Assembly: GCA_004357005.1 (NCBI GenBank)
Contig: SMWH01000151.1
Span: 1-6,131, forward strand
DNA: 6,131 nt
DNA from: Gammaproteobacteria bacterium
GTDB lineage: Bacteria > Pseudomonadota > Gammaproteobacteria > SMWH01
Direction of reading: 5' to 3'
Shown here: positions 1-5,744 of the stretch, one piece after another
Layout: each line of letters begins with the position of its first letter
How positions within the stretch are numbered: the first letter of the stretch is position 1
Notes under the pieces: generated by a model
What the model saw: the letters and a program-made list of their open reading frames with translations, nothing else
What the model was told of the DNA's origin: nothing
The model's database searches: none
Translations under genes and position numbers: made by a program

Positions 1-90
1 AGTTTCGGTGACAGTACACTTATCTCCCACGCCCACCGGACAAGGCAGGTACGCTCCCGGGCAGGAGATAAGTGTACTGTCACCGAAACT
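1..90. repeat. Perfect 27-bp inverted repeat at left edge
   Basis: Bases 1-27 are the exact reverse complement of 64-90, with a 36-base GC-rich centre (28-63) that does not continue the pairing. The arm starts at base 1 of the window, so the repeat may extend further left. Each arm carries GACAGT, three bases, then CTTAT (10-23), the same layout as the repeat between dksA and gluQRS (GACAGT, three bases, CTCAT). No transposase gene lies inside it. Structured palindromes of this sort are commonly non-autonomous elements mobilised by REP-associated tyrosine transposases, or relics of their ends; that assignment is inference. It could also act as a transcription terminator for a gene to the left, although no T-tract follows. 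Confidence 0.85.
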
Positions 91-149
91 GCCCTGTCCC
101 CAGTTGGGCGTGACCAATGGGCTGGGTGACTAATGGCCTAGCAACTTTT

Positions 150-178
150 TTGCCGGTCTGAGCGTCTTTGTATATGTA
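150..178 (+). promoter_or_regulatory. Weak promoter candidate upstream of the small ORF
   Basis: TTGCCG at 150-155, preceded by a T-run, could be a -35 box. It is followed after 17 nt by TATGTA (173-178) in an AT-rich stretch unlike its surroundings. The -10 match is poor (3 of 6), so the main support is the local AT-richness just upstream of the ORF at 209. The bases between this and the left palindrome (91-149) hold two imperfect copies of a GGG(C)GTGACYAATGG-like string (106-120 and 124-136) and nothing else I can identify. Confidence 0.25.
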
Positions 179-208
179 TGGATAACACTTTTTGATGAGG
201 GTGCAGCA

Positions 209-370
209 ATGAACCAATGGGTGAGATTTCACAGGGAAGTGCTGGAGGAAGAGCGGCGGGAAGCCGCGCTGGCCGTCCAGACGGGCAAGTCAGCGAAGAC
301 CCCGACAGACACCGTTTCCCGGTCCGATCCGGCTTCAAGGCGGGTCCAGGGCCAGTTCCCGAGCCGCTAG
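209..370 (+). CDS. Small hypothetical protein, 53 residues
   Basis: An ATG at 209 opens a 53-codon frame ending in TAG at 368-370. It begins MNQWVRFHREVLEEERREAA. A GAGGG (197-201) sits 7 nt upstream, a well-placed ribosome-binding site. About three quarters of codons end in G or C while roughly half have G or C at position 2, the bias expected of real coding DNA in this GC-rich genome. Residues 5-24 form a charged, probably amphipathic helix; the rest is rich in Thr, Ser, Pro and Arg and looks disordered. There is no signal peptide, membrane segment or Cys/His cluster. I do not recognise the family and assign no function. It is the only likely plus-strand gene and converges on the second phaB. 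An overlapping ORF in another frame (217-525) has Arg/Gly/Pro-rich shadow composition and runs through the REP elements, so I prefer this frame. Confidence 0.45.
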   Translation: MNQWVRFHREVLEEERREAALAVQTGKSAKTPTDTVSRSDPASRRVQGQFPSR

Positions 371-387
371 TTGAGGCGTCGCCATCC

Positions 388-414
388 TGTAGGAGCGCCC
401 TTCGTGGCGCGAAT
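388..414 (+). repeat. REP element 1 (hairpin, GTAGGAGCG type)
   Basis: A 27-base REP-like unit with the conserved head TGTAGGAGCG and tail CGCGAAT around a hairpin with stem GCGCC/GGCGC and loop CTTCGT. Elements with this head and tail are widespread in Pseudomonas and related Gammaproteobacteria, in intergenic regions, often as opposed pairs. Bases 389-412 are identical to 466-489 in REP element 3. Confidence 0.85.
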
Positions 415-423
415 AATGAAAGG

Positions 424-464
424 ATTCGCGGCTGGAAAGCCGCTCCTACAAAGCCGCTCCTACA
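424..464 (-). repeat. REP element 2 (inverted) with a 14-bp tandem duplication
   Basis: Read on the minus strand, 450 down to 424 is a full unit with the same head and tail as element 1 but a different hairpin (CGGCT, TTCC, AGCCG). Its head is duplicated exactly: 437-450 and 451-464 are the same 14 bases (AAGCCGCTCCTACA) in tandem. The extra half-unit has no matching second arm. Elements 1 and 2 face opposite ways 9 bases apart, the usual arrangement of a bacterial interspersed mosaic element. Confidence 0.85.
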
Positions 465-465
465 G

Positions 466-493
466 GTAGGAGCGCCCTTCGTGGCGCGATTCG
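466..493 (+). repeat. REP element 3, immediately after the phaB2 stop codon
   Basis: Second copy of the element 1 sequence (24 identical bases, 466-489), ending 3 bases before the stop codon of the second phaB at 497-499. Together, elements 1-3 fill the 126-base gap between the small plus-strand ORF and the convergent reductase. The GCGCC/GGCGC hairpin falls just past the reductase stop and could end or protect its transcript. No T-run follows on either strand, so a classical intrinsic terminator is not supported. Confidence 0.82.
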
Positions 494-496
494 TTG

Positions 497-1267
497 TCAG
501 GTGCCGATACGGTAACCGCCGTTGATGGGAATATTGGCGCCGGTAATATAACCGGACTCATCGGCGGCCAGGAAACCGACCAGCCGGGCAATCTCCGCAG
601 GATGCGCGAAACGTCCGACCGGAATCTGCTTGATGATCTTTTCCCTGATCTTTTCCGCGATCGACATCACCATGTTCGTTTCCACGTAGCCGGGGGATAC
701 GCTGTTGACGGTGATACCCTTGCCGGCGGTTTCACGGGCGAGCGCCATGGTGAAACCGTGCATGCCGGCCTTGGCGGCAGAGTAATTCGTCTGTCCGAAT
801 TGACCGCGTTGGCCGTTAACCGATGCGATGTTGACGATACGGCCGAAACCCTGGTGGAGCATTCCGTCGATGAACTGACGGCTGATGTTGAACACGCTGT
901 CCAGGTTGACGCGCAGAACTTCATCCCATTGAACCAGGTTCATCTTGCGCAGGGTACTGTCCCGGGTAATACCCGCACCGTTCACGAGAATTTCTACAGT
1001 ACCGTAGTCACGCTCCAGTGTTCGGGCGAGTTGCAAGCAGGATTTGAAATCGGAAACGTCAGCGGGTTCGAAGGCGACATCCAGTCCGCGTTCCTGGAGT
1101 CCCCGTCGCCACTCGGCGATTCCTCCGTTACCGTGGGCGTTGCCGTTGGCCCCACCGTTAGGAAGGTCGGTCGCGACGACGCGATACCCCTGTTGCGCCA
1201 GTTCAGCACAGATCTCCGTGCCGATTCCCCCCGTACCCCCTGTCACCAGGGCGAGACGGTCCGTCAT
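497..1267 (-). CDS. phaB: Acetoacetyl-CoA reductase, second copy (SDR family)
   Basis: This 256-residue short-chain dehydrogenase should reduce acetoacetyl-CoA to (R)-3-hydroxybutyryl-CoA in the cytoplasm for PHB synthesis. Visible features are the nucleotide-binding TGGTGGIG (9-16), NGAG (96-99), the AGITRD stretch typical of PhaB, catalytic N121, S149, Y162 and K166, and the PhaB-typical NIASVNGQRGQFGQTNYSAA and SPGYVETNM. The start is fixed by AAGGAGA 5 nt upstream. It is about 10 residues longer than the usual 246 because of a Gly/Asn-rich insertion at 36-49. Asp34 at the end of beta-strand 2, with no basic residue after it, is the classical NAD(H) signature, so NADH use is inferred. It lies 191 nt downstream of phaR behind its own promoter candidate. 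A FabG-like 3-oxoacyl-ACP reductase role is the alternative, but the PhaB motifs and phaR context favour PHB. Confidence 0.9.
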   Translation of the reverse strand: MTDRLALVTGGTGGIGTEICAELAQQGYRVVATDLPNGGANGNAHGNGGIAEWRRGLQERGLDVAFEPADVSDFKSCLQLARTLERDYGTVEILVNGAGITRDSTLRKMNLVQWDEVLRVNLDSVFNISRQFIDGMLHQGFGRIVNIASVNGQRGQFGQTNYSAAKAGMHGFTMALARETAGKGITVNSVSPGYVETNMVMSIAEKIREKIIKQIPVGRFAHPAEIARLVGFLAADESGYITGANIPINGGYRIGT

Positions 1268-1272
1268 TCAGC

Positions 1273-1279
1273 TCTCCTT
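1273..1279 (-). promoter_or_regulatory. Ribosome-binding site of the second phaB
   Basis: AAGGAGA on the minus strand, 5 nt before the ATG at 1267. A near-perfect Shine-Dalgarno sequence that fixes the start codon. Confidence 0.85.
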
Positions 1280-1423
1280 TCCTTTTCGCGCACTTGCCGT
1301 GCGACCCTGTTTTTGGCGTATCTGCGGCGCGGCCCTCTCGGTGCCGGGCATGGTGCAATGCGCCATGAACGTGAGATTCTGCAGCGGTTTCAGTCAGTGA
1401 AGGGGTGCCGCAGTGCGGCATGG

Positions 1424-1452
1424 ATAGTAGCGGCCACGCCGTGGAAGGTCAA
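1424..1452 (-). promoter_or_regulatory. Sigma70-type promoter candidate for the second phaB
   Basis: On the minus strand TTGACC (1452-1447; 5 of 6 matches to the -35 consensus) is followed by exactly 17 nt and TACTAT (1429-1424; 4 of 6 to the -10). It begins just past the phaR stop codon (1459). Transcription would start near 1417, giving a leader of about 150 nt before the phaB2 ATG. A short GC hairpin (TGCCGC/GCGGCA, 1406-1420) sits at the predicted start point and might be an operator for PhaR or another regulator; this is inference. Confidence 0.55.
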
Positions 1453-1458
1453 TCGCCT

Positions 1459-1968
1459 TCAGGTCGTGGGTTCGCTGTCGGACGTGGATGGCTCGTCTGC
1501 TTCAGCGGCGTCTTCTTTTTCCCGGGAAGCTTGTTCTGAAAGGAAACCCGTTTGCATTTGCCGCCACATGTCGAGGTTGCGCTCCGTGAGGTCCGTCATC
1601 AGGTTCCAGGGGCCTGTTCCCACCAGGTTATCGATCTGTTTTCGGAACTGGTCCTGCTGTCCCACGAACACCTGCATGCTTTTTTCCAGATAGGTGGACA
1701 TGAAACCCTGGAGAGCGTCTCCGTAGAAGCGGATGATGTGGGCGAGCATCTCCGTCGTCAGGATCGGCTGCCCGCGATCCTCGTAATCGGTGATGATTTG
1801 CAGCATGACGCTGCGGGTGATGTCTTCTTTGGTCTTGGCGTCGACCACATGGAAGTCCACGTCGTCACGAATCAGTCGTTTGACGTCTTCGAGGGTGATA
1901 TAGCTGCTGATCGCCGTGTCATAGAGCCTGCGGTTCGGGTATTTCTTTATGATTCTCGAGTCGCCCAT
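1459..1968 (-). CDS. phaR: PHB-responsive transcriptional repressor PhaR
   Basis: A 169-residue protein with the highly characteristic PhaR N-terminus (RIIKKYPNRRLYDTAISSYI, residues 5-24), part of the DNA-binding PHB accumulation regulator domain (about 5-65). A PHB_acc-type segment follows (about 68-110, PILTTEMLAHIIRFYGDALQ). The C-terminal 20 residues are acidic and Ser/Thr-rich, probably disordered. In the family, PhaR binds both DNA and PHB granules: it represses phasin and often its own gene, and is released when polymer or oligomer accumulates. The start at 1968 matches the usual N-terminus, but the upstream GGGAA abuts the ATG, so the ribosome-binding site is poor and translation may depend on the upstream gene. 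It lies 74 nt after the first phaB, probably in the same transcript, and the second phaB follows. No phasin gene is visible, so its main target must lie elsewhere. Confidence 0.93.
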   Translation of the reverse strand: MGDSRIIKKYPNRRLYDTAISSYITLEDVKRLIRDDVDFHVVDAKTKEDITRSVMLQIITDYEDRGQPILTTEMLAHIIRFYGDALQGFMSTYLEKSMQVFVGQQDQFRKQIDNLVGTGPWNLMTDLTERNLDMWRQMQTGFLSEQASREKEDAAEADEPSTSDSEPTT

Positions 1969-1992
1969 TTCCCGAAGCTAACACGTTATTTG

Positions 1993-2015
1993 CAGGGGCG
2001 CCAGTTGCGCCCCTG
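1993..2015 (-). promoter_or_regulatory. Perfect 9-bp GC hairpin between phaB1 and phaR
   Basis: CAGGGGCGC (1993-2001) pairs completely with GCGCCCCTG (2007-2015) around a 5-base loop, in the 74-nt gap between the first phaB and phaR. No T-tract follows in the minus direction (CAAATAACG), so it is not a standard intrinsic terminator. It could be a partial terminator or a stability/processing hairpin that sets phaR expression below phaB. An alternative 5-bp pairing, CCAGT (2001-2005) with ACTGG (2017-2021), excludes the main stem by sharing base 2001; its significance is unknown. Confidence 0.6.
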
Positions 2016-2042
2016 TACTGGATGGTGTCTACAACTCCGTGC

Positions 2043-2783
2043 TTACCAGCCCATGTAATGTCCGCCGTTGACTGACAGGTTGGCGCCCGTAATGAAACAG
2101 GCTTTGTCGGAGACGAGGAATCCCACCACATGCGCCACGTCTTCAGGGTAGCCGAGCCGGCCCATGGGGATTTGGGCCACGATTTTTTCGCGTACGCGTT
2201 CCGGTACCGCCATGACCATATCGGTGGCGATATAGCCGGGGGAAACGGTGTTCACGGTGATGCCGTGTTTGGCGGATTCCTGGGCCAGCGCCATGGAGAA
2301 CCCGTGCATCCCGGCTTTGGCGGCCGCGTAGTTGGCCTGACCGTATTGTCCCCGCTGGCCGTTGATGGAGGCGATGTTGACCACGCGGCCAAAACGGCGC
2401 TCGCGCATGCCTTCGATCACGTGCCGCGTGACGTTGTAGACGCTGGACAGGTCCGTATTGATGACATCCGTCCACTGGGAGGGATCCATCTTGTGAAACG
2501 TGGTGTCGCGGGTGATACCTGCATTGTTGATCAGCACATCAACCGGACCCGCCTGTTCTTCGATTTCGGCAACCATGCGTCCGCAGGCCTCGTAATCACA
2601 AACATCGCCCTCGACGAGGATGAACTCGTAACCCTCGTCAGCGCGTTTTTTCTTCCACGCCTGTGCCTTCTCTTCGTTGCGATAGTTACTGGCCACCTTG
2701 TAGTCCATATCGGCCAGTTCCTTGCAGATTGCTGTGCCGATACCGCCGGTGCCACCGGTGACCAGTGCGACTTTTTGTCCCAT
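2043..2783 (-). CDS. phaB: Acetoacetyl-CoA reductase, first copy (SDR family)
   Basis: A 246-residue SDR, the same length as the well-known Cupriavidus PhaB, reducing acetoacetyl-CoA to (R)-3-hydroxybutyryl-CoA for PHB synthesis. It shows TGGTGGIG (9-16), NNAG (86-89), GITRDTTFHKM, catalytic S139, Y152 and K156, and the PhaB-specific NIASINGQRGQYGQANYAAA. Residue 111, normally the fourth catalytic SDR residue (Asn), is Asp (codon 2453-2451, GAC); the second copy keeps Asn. After beta-strand 2 it reads SNYRNEEK, with no Asp and an Arg nearby, compatible with NADPH. The start is the ATG at 2783, preceded by AAGGAGA at 7 nt; an in-frame ATG at 2813 lies upstream of that site and would add ten atypical residues. 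It sits 56 nt after acs with no clear terminator between, so co-transcription with acs is likely. Confidence 0.92.
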   Translation of the reverse strand: MGQKVALVTGGTGGIGTAICKELADMDYKVASNYRNEEKAQAWKKKRADEGYEFILVEGDVCDYEACGRMVAEIEEQAGPVDVLINNAGITRDTTFHKMDPSQWTDVINTDLSSVYNVTRHVIEGMRERRFGRVVNIASINGQRGQYGQANYAAAKAGMHGFSMALAQESAKHGITVNTVSPGYIATDMVMAVPERVREKIVAQIPMGRLGYPEDVAHVVGFLVSDKACFITGANLSVNGGHYMGW

Positions 2784-2790
2784 CCGTGGA

Positions 2791-2797
2791 TCTCCTT
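2791..2797 (-). promoter_or_regulatory. Ribosome-binding site of the first phaB
   Basis: AAGGAGA on the minus strand, 7 nt before the ATG at 2783. It decides for this start over the in-frame ATG at 2813, which lies upstream of it. Confidence 0.88.
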
Positions 2798-2839
2798 TTT
2801 TTGACAAGCTCATTCTAACCGCCAGAGCGGCCCCGCGTC

Positions 2840-4777
2840 CTAACCCAGGTCACTCCGTCCTTTGATCAGGCTGTCCACCACTGACGGGTCGGCCAGCGTG
2901 GACGTGTCGCCCAGTTGATCGATCTCGTTCACCGCGATCTTGCGCAGGATTCGCCGCATGATCTTTCCGGATCGGGTCTTGGGCAAGGCGGCGGCGAACT
3001 GGATCACATCCGGTTTGGCGATAGGCCCGATTTCGGTGCGCACATGCTGAATCAGGGCCTGCTTCAGCTCGTCGTCGCCGGCGACGCCCTCCATCGGCGT
3101 CACATAGGCGTAGATTCCCTGGCCTTTGGTCTCGTGGGGGTAGCCCACCACCGCGGCCTCGGCCACAGCTTCGTGCAATACCAGAGCGCTCTCGATCTCA
3201 GCCGTGCCCAGGCGATGTCCCGACACATTGATGACGTCATCCACCCGTCCGGTGATCCACCAATAACCGTCGTCGTCGCGACGCGCGCCGTCACCGGTGA
3301 GGAAATAACCGGGAAAGGCTTTGAAATAGGTATCGATAAAACGCTGGTGGTCGCCGTAGAGCGTGCGCATGATGCCGGGCCAGGATTGTTTCATGACCAG
3401 CACACCATCCCCCGCGCCCACGATTTCCTGCCCGCTTTCGTCAAGCAGGGCCGGTTCGATCCCGAAAAACGGCCACGCGGCGGATCCGGGTTTCAGGTCC
3501 GTGGCGCCAGGCAGCGGTGCGATGAGAATGCCACCGGTTTCTGTCTGCCACCAGGTGTCCACGACGGGACAACGGCTGTCACCCACAACGCGGTAATACC
3601 ACTCCCAGGCTTCCGGGTTGATGGGTTCGCCAACGGTTCCCAGGATGCGCAGGCTTTTCCGTGACGTGCGAGTCACCGGTTCATCGCCCACGGCCATCAA
3701 GGCACGGATTGCGGTGGGCGCCGTGTAGAAAATGTTGACCTTGTGCTTGTCTACCACCTGCCAGAACCGGCTGGCGTCGGGCCAGGTGGGCACGCCTTCA
3801 AACATGAGTGTCGTGGCGCCATTGGCGAGCGGGCCATAAACGATGTAGCTGTGGCCGGTGATCCAGCCCACATCCGCGGTACACCAAAAGATGTCGCCTT
3901 CGTGGTAGTCAAAGACGTATTTGTGGGTGATGGCGGCGTACACCAGATAGCCGCCGGTCGTGTGCAAAACGCCCTTGGGTTTGCCCGTGGAACCCGAGGT
4001 ATAGAGCATGAACAGGGGGTCTTCCGCGTCCATGATCTGGATGGGGCATTCGGTGGAGGCGGCCTCGGTGGCCTCGTGATACCAGATGTCCCGGTTCGCG
4101 TCCCACGCGATGTCGCCCCCCGTGCGTTTGAGCACGAAGTTGGTGTGCACATTCGGGCAATCGGCCAGTGCCTGGTCCGTGTTGGCTTTGAGCGGGACCT
4201 TCTTGCCGCCACGCAGGCCTTCGTCTGCCGTCACAACGGCGCAGCAATCCGCATCCAGAATCCGGTTTTTCAGTGATTCGGGTGAGAAGCCGCCGAACAC
4301 CACCGAATGAATGGCGCCGATACGCGCACAGGCCAGCATGGCGACCGCCGCCTCGGGGACCATGGGCATGTAAATGCATACCCGATCGCCTTTGCCGATG
4401 TTGCGTGCCTTCAGGGCATTGGCAAAGCGGCAAACTTGCCGATGGAGTTGTGCATAGCTGATCGTGCGATGAGTATCCGGGTCATCGCCTTCCCAGATGA
4501 TGGCGGTCTGGTCTGCCCGGGATTCCAGGTGCCGGTCCACACAGTTGTGGCAGACGTTGAGTTTGGCGCCCACGAACCACCGGATGTAGCCTTTGCTGAA
4601 ATCCGACTCGGAGACCTTGTCCCAGGGTTGTTCCCAGTCGATGAATAGTTCCGCCTGCTCAGCCCAGAAAGCATCCGGGTCTGCGATGGAAAGCCGGTAC
4701 ATTTCCGCGTAGTCGGTGGCGTTGATCAGGGCGTAGCGCGCCACCTGGTCCGGGACGGGGTAGATCTTTTCACTCAT
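2840..4777 (-). CDS. acs: Acetyl-CoA synthetase (AMP-forming)
   Basis: This 645-residue enzyme converts acetate, ATP and CoA to acetyl-CoA, AMP and PPi through an acetyl-adenylate; the size fits the roughly 650-residue Acs family. Motifs in order are the P-loop-like YTSGSTGKPKG (259-269), VGEPINPEAW (382-391), WWQTETGG (409-416), GRVDDVINVSGHRLGTAEIE (510-529, around the hinge) and the C-terminal PKTRSGKIMRR with catalytic K605. In known Acs enzymes that lysine is acetylated by Pat-type enzymes and reactivated by sirtuins, so the site for that control is present. The Trp of WWQTE favours acetate over longer acids. The start MSEKIYPV at 4777 has AAGGA 8 nt upstream; a longer frame from 4879 overlaps gluQRS and is not needed. 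The gene begins 4 nt after the gluQRS stop and is followed by phaB1, a context suggesting acetyl-CoA supply for PHB. Confidence 0.96.
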   Translation of the reverse strand: MSEKIYPVPDQVARYALINATDYAEMYRLSIADPDAFWAEQAELFIDWEQPWDKVSESDFSKGYIRWFVGAKLNVCHNCVDRHLESRADQTAIIWEGDDPDTHRTISYAQLHRQVCRFANALKARNIGKGDRVCIYMPMVPEAAVAMLACARIGAIHSVVFGGFSPESLKNRILDADCCAVVTADEGLRGGKKVPLKANTDQALADCPNVHTNFVLKRTGGDIAWDANRDIWYHEATEAASTECPIQIMDAEDPLFMLYTSGSTGKPKGVLHTTGGYLVYAAITHKYVFDYHEGDIFWCTADVGWITGHSYIVYGPLANGATTLMFEGVPTWPDASRFWQVVDKHKVNIFYTAPTAIRALMAVGDEPVTRTSRKSLRILGTVGEPINPEAWEWYYRVVGDSRCPVVDTWWQTETGGILIAPLPGATDLKPGSAAWPFFGIEPALLDESGQEIVGAGDGVLVMKQSWPGIMRTLYGDHQRFIDTYFKAFPGYFLTGDGARRDDDGYWWITGRVDDVINVSGHRLGTAEIESALVLHEAVAEAAVVGYPHETKGQGIYAYVTPMEGVAGDDELKQALIQHVRTEIGPIAKPDVIQFAAALPKTRSGKIMRRILRKIAVNEIDQLGDTSTLADPSVVDSLIKGRSDLG

Positions 4778-4781
4778 TTTT

Positions 4782-5681
4782 TCATTCCTTTTGGCCGGGC
4801 AATACTGCGCCAGCGGCGGGTACAGCGTCCAGACTCCAGTTCTCTTCCGCCCAACACCACAGGTCGTCAAACGATTCACGGTTCAGTTCAAGCGGCGCCG
4901 CTTGTCCGAGAAAGCGCAGTGCCGCCAGCAGAGTGGGGACCCGGGACGCCTCATTGACCGGTGCCGCTGCGGTTTGCTTGCTGAGTTTCTTCCCGTCAGT
5001 TCCCATGACGACGGGCAGGTGGGCATACCCCGGGGTCGGAAGCCCCAGCAGTTTCTGCAGGTGTACCTGGCGCGGCGTGCTGTCCAGCAGATCGTTGCCG
5101 CGAACTACCTCGCTGATTCCCTGGGCCGCATCATCCACCACGTTGGCCAGATGATAGGCCACGTAGCCATCCGCACGGCGAACCACGAAATCTCCCGCAT
5201 CCAGATCCAGGCGCTGCGCGAATTCCCCCTGGACCACGTCGTCGATAACCAGGTTTTCATCCGTCACGCGGACACGCAGGCTGCGCGCCGGTTTGCCGGA
5301 TGGCAAGCCGTTCCGGCAGGTGCCCGGGTACACGTTAAGCAGCGCCAGGTCGCGCCGGCTGCAGGCGCAAGGGAAGAGCGCGCCGGACCGTTCGAGTTTC
5401 TGCAACGCGGCTTCGTAGGCTTCCTGTCGCGTGCTTTGAAACAGGACGGGTTCATCGGACACCATGCCGTAGCCGGCCAGCATGTGGATGATCTGCTGCG
5501 ATGCCCCGGGGACTTCGCGCGGCGGATCGATGTCATCCACCCGCACCAGCCAGACGCCGTCGTGACGACGTGCTTCCAGATAGCTGCCCACGGCGGCTAC
5601 CAGCGAACCAAAATGCAGGGGGCCGGTCGGCGACGGCGCAAACCGACCCCGATAGGCGCGGGAAGGGGACAGTTCCCTCAT
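4782..5681 (-). CDS. gluQRS: Glutamyl-queuosine tRNA(Asp) synthetase
   Basis: A 299-residue paralogue of the glutamyl-tRNA synthetase catalytic core without an anticodon-binding domain. In the family it activates glutamate and attaches it to queuosine at position 34 of tRNA-Asp. Numbered from the ATG at 5681, it shows GRFAPSPTG followed by the HIGH-equivalent HFGS (23-26), zinc ligands C105, C107, Y118 and C122, and the KMSKS-equivalent KLSKQ (232-236), all as in E. coli GluQRS (YadB). The ATG at 5681 lies inside one arm of a palindromic repeat, with no convincing Shine-Dalgarno upstream. The frame stays open back to a TTG at 5771, but those 30 codons are mostly translated repeat sequence, so I reject that start. 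Family members have a similar short N-terminus before GRFAPSP. dksA lies 111 nt upstream, the usual gammaproteobacterial neighbour; acs follows after 4 nt. Confidence 0.93.
   Translation of the reverse strand: MRELSPSRAYRGRFAPSPTGPLHFGSLVAAVGSYLEARRHDGVWLVRVDDIDPPREVPGASQQIIHMLAGYGMVSDEPVLFQSTRQEAYEAALQKLERSGALFPCACSRRDLALLNVYPGTCRNGLPSGKPARSLRVRVTDENLVIDDVVQGEFAQRLDLDAGDFVVRRADGYVAYHLANVVDDAAQGISEVVRGNDLLDSTPRQVHLQKLLGLPTPGYAHLPVVMGTDGKKLSKQTAAAPVNEASRVPTLLAALRFLGQAAPLELNRESFDDLWCWAEENWSLDAVPAAGAVLPGQKE
4786..4790 (-). promoter_or_regulatory. Ribosome-binding site of acs, inside the end of gluQRS
   Basis: AAGGA on the minus strand, 8 nt before the acs ATG (4777). It lies in the last codons of gluQRS, whose TGA (4784-4782) falls between the site and the acs start. 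This geometry suits translational coupling. Confidence 0.75.
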
Positions 5682-5737
5682 TTCATGTTTGTCCGCTGAG
5701 AGAGCCCGAATCCGAGTGAAATGAGGGAACTGTCCCC
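5665..5737. repeat. Perfect 21-bp inverted repeat over the gluQRS start
   Basis: Bases 5665-5685 are the exact reverse complement of 5717-5737, with a 31-base centre. The arm at 5665-5685 contains the likely gluQRS ATG (5681-5679), so the first six codons of the gene are repeat sequence. In the dksA-gluQRS transcript the arms would form a 21-bp stem enclosing the start codon. The core GACAGT, three bases, CTCAT matches the spacing of the left-edge palindrome. No transposase gene is present; a non-autonomous palindromic element is inferred. A terminator role is possible, but no T-tract follows. Confidence 0.85.
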
Positions 5738-5744
5738 CCAATTT

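Noticed and set aside
1406..1420. Possible intrinsic terminator after phaR
   Set aside because: Only a 6-bp stem with no T-tract, and it lies at the predicted phaB2 start point, so a terminator role is unsupported.
1203..1421. 72-codon minus-strand frame in the phaB2 leader
   Set aside because: It runs into phaB2 in another frame, lacks a ribosome-binding site and has no recognisable features.
494..1693. 399-codon plus-strand open frame across phaB2 and phaR
   Set aside because: It is antisense to two clear genes and has no recognisable domain or ribosome-binding site; long antisense frames are expected in GC-rich coding DNA.
4778..4879. 34-codon N-terminal extension of acs
   Set aside because: It overlaps gluQRS in another frame and does not resemble Acs; the start at 4777 has a good ribosome-binding site.
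4791..5699. 302-codon plus-strand frame opposite gluQRS
   Set aside because: It mirrors gluQRS; residue composition (Arg, Gln, Gly, His-rich) is that of a shadow frame and it shows no motifs.
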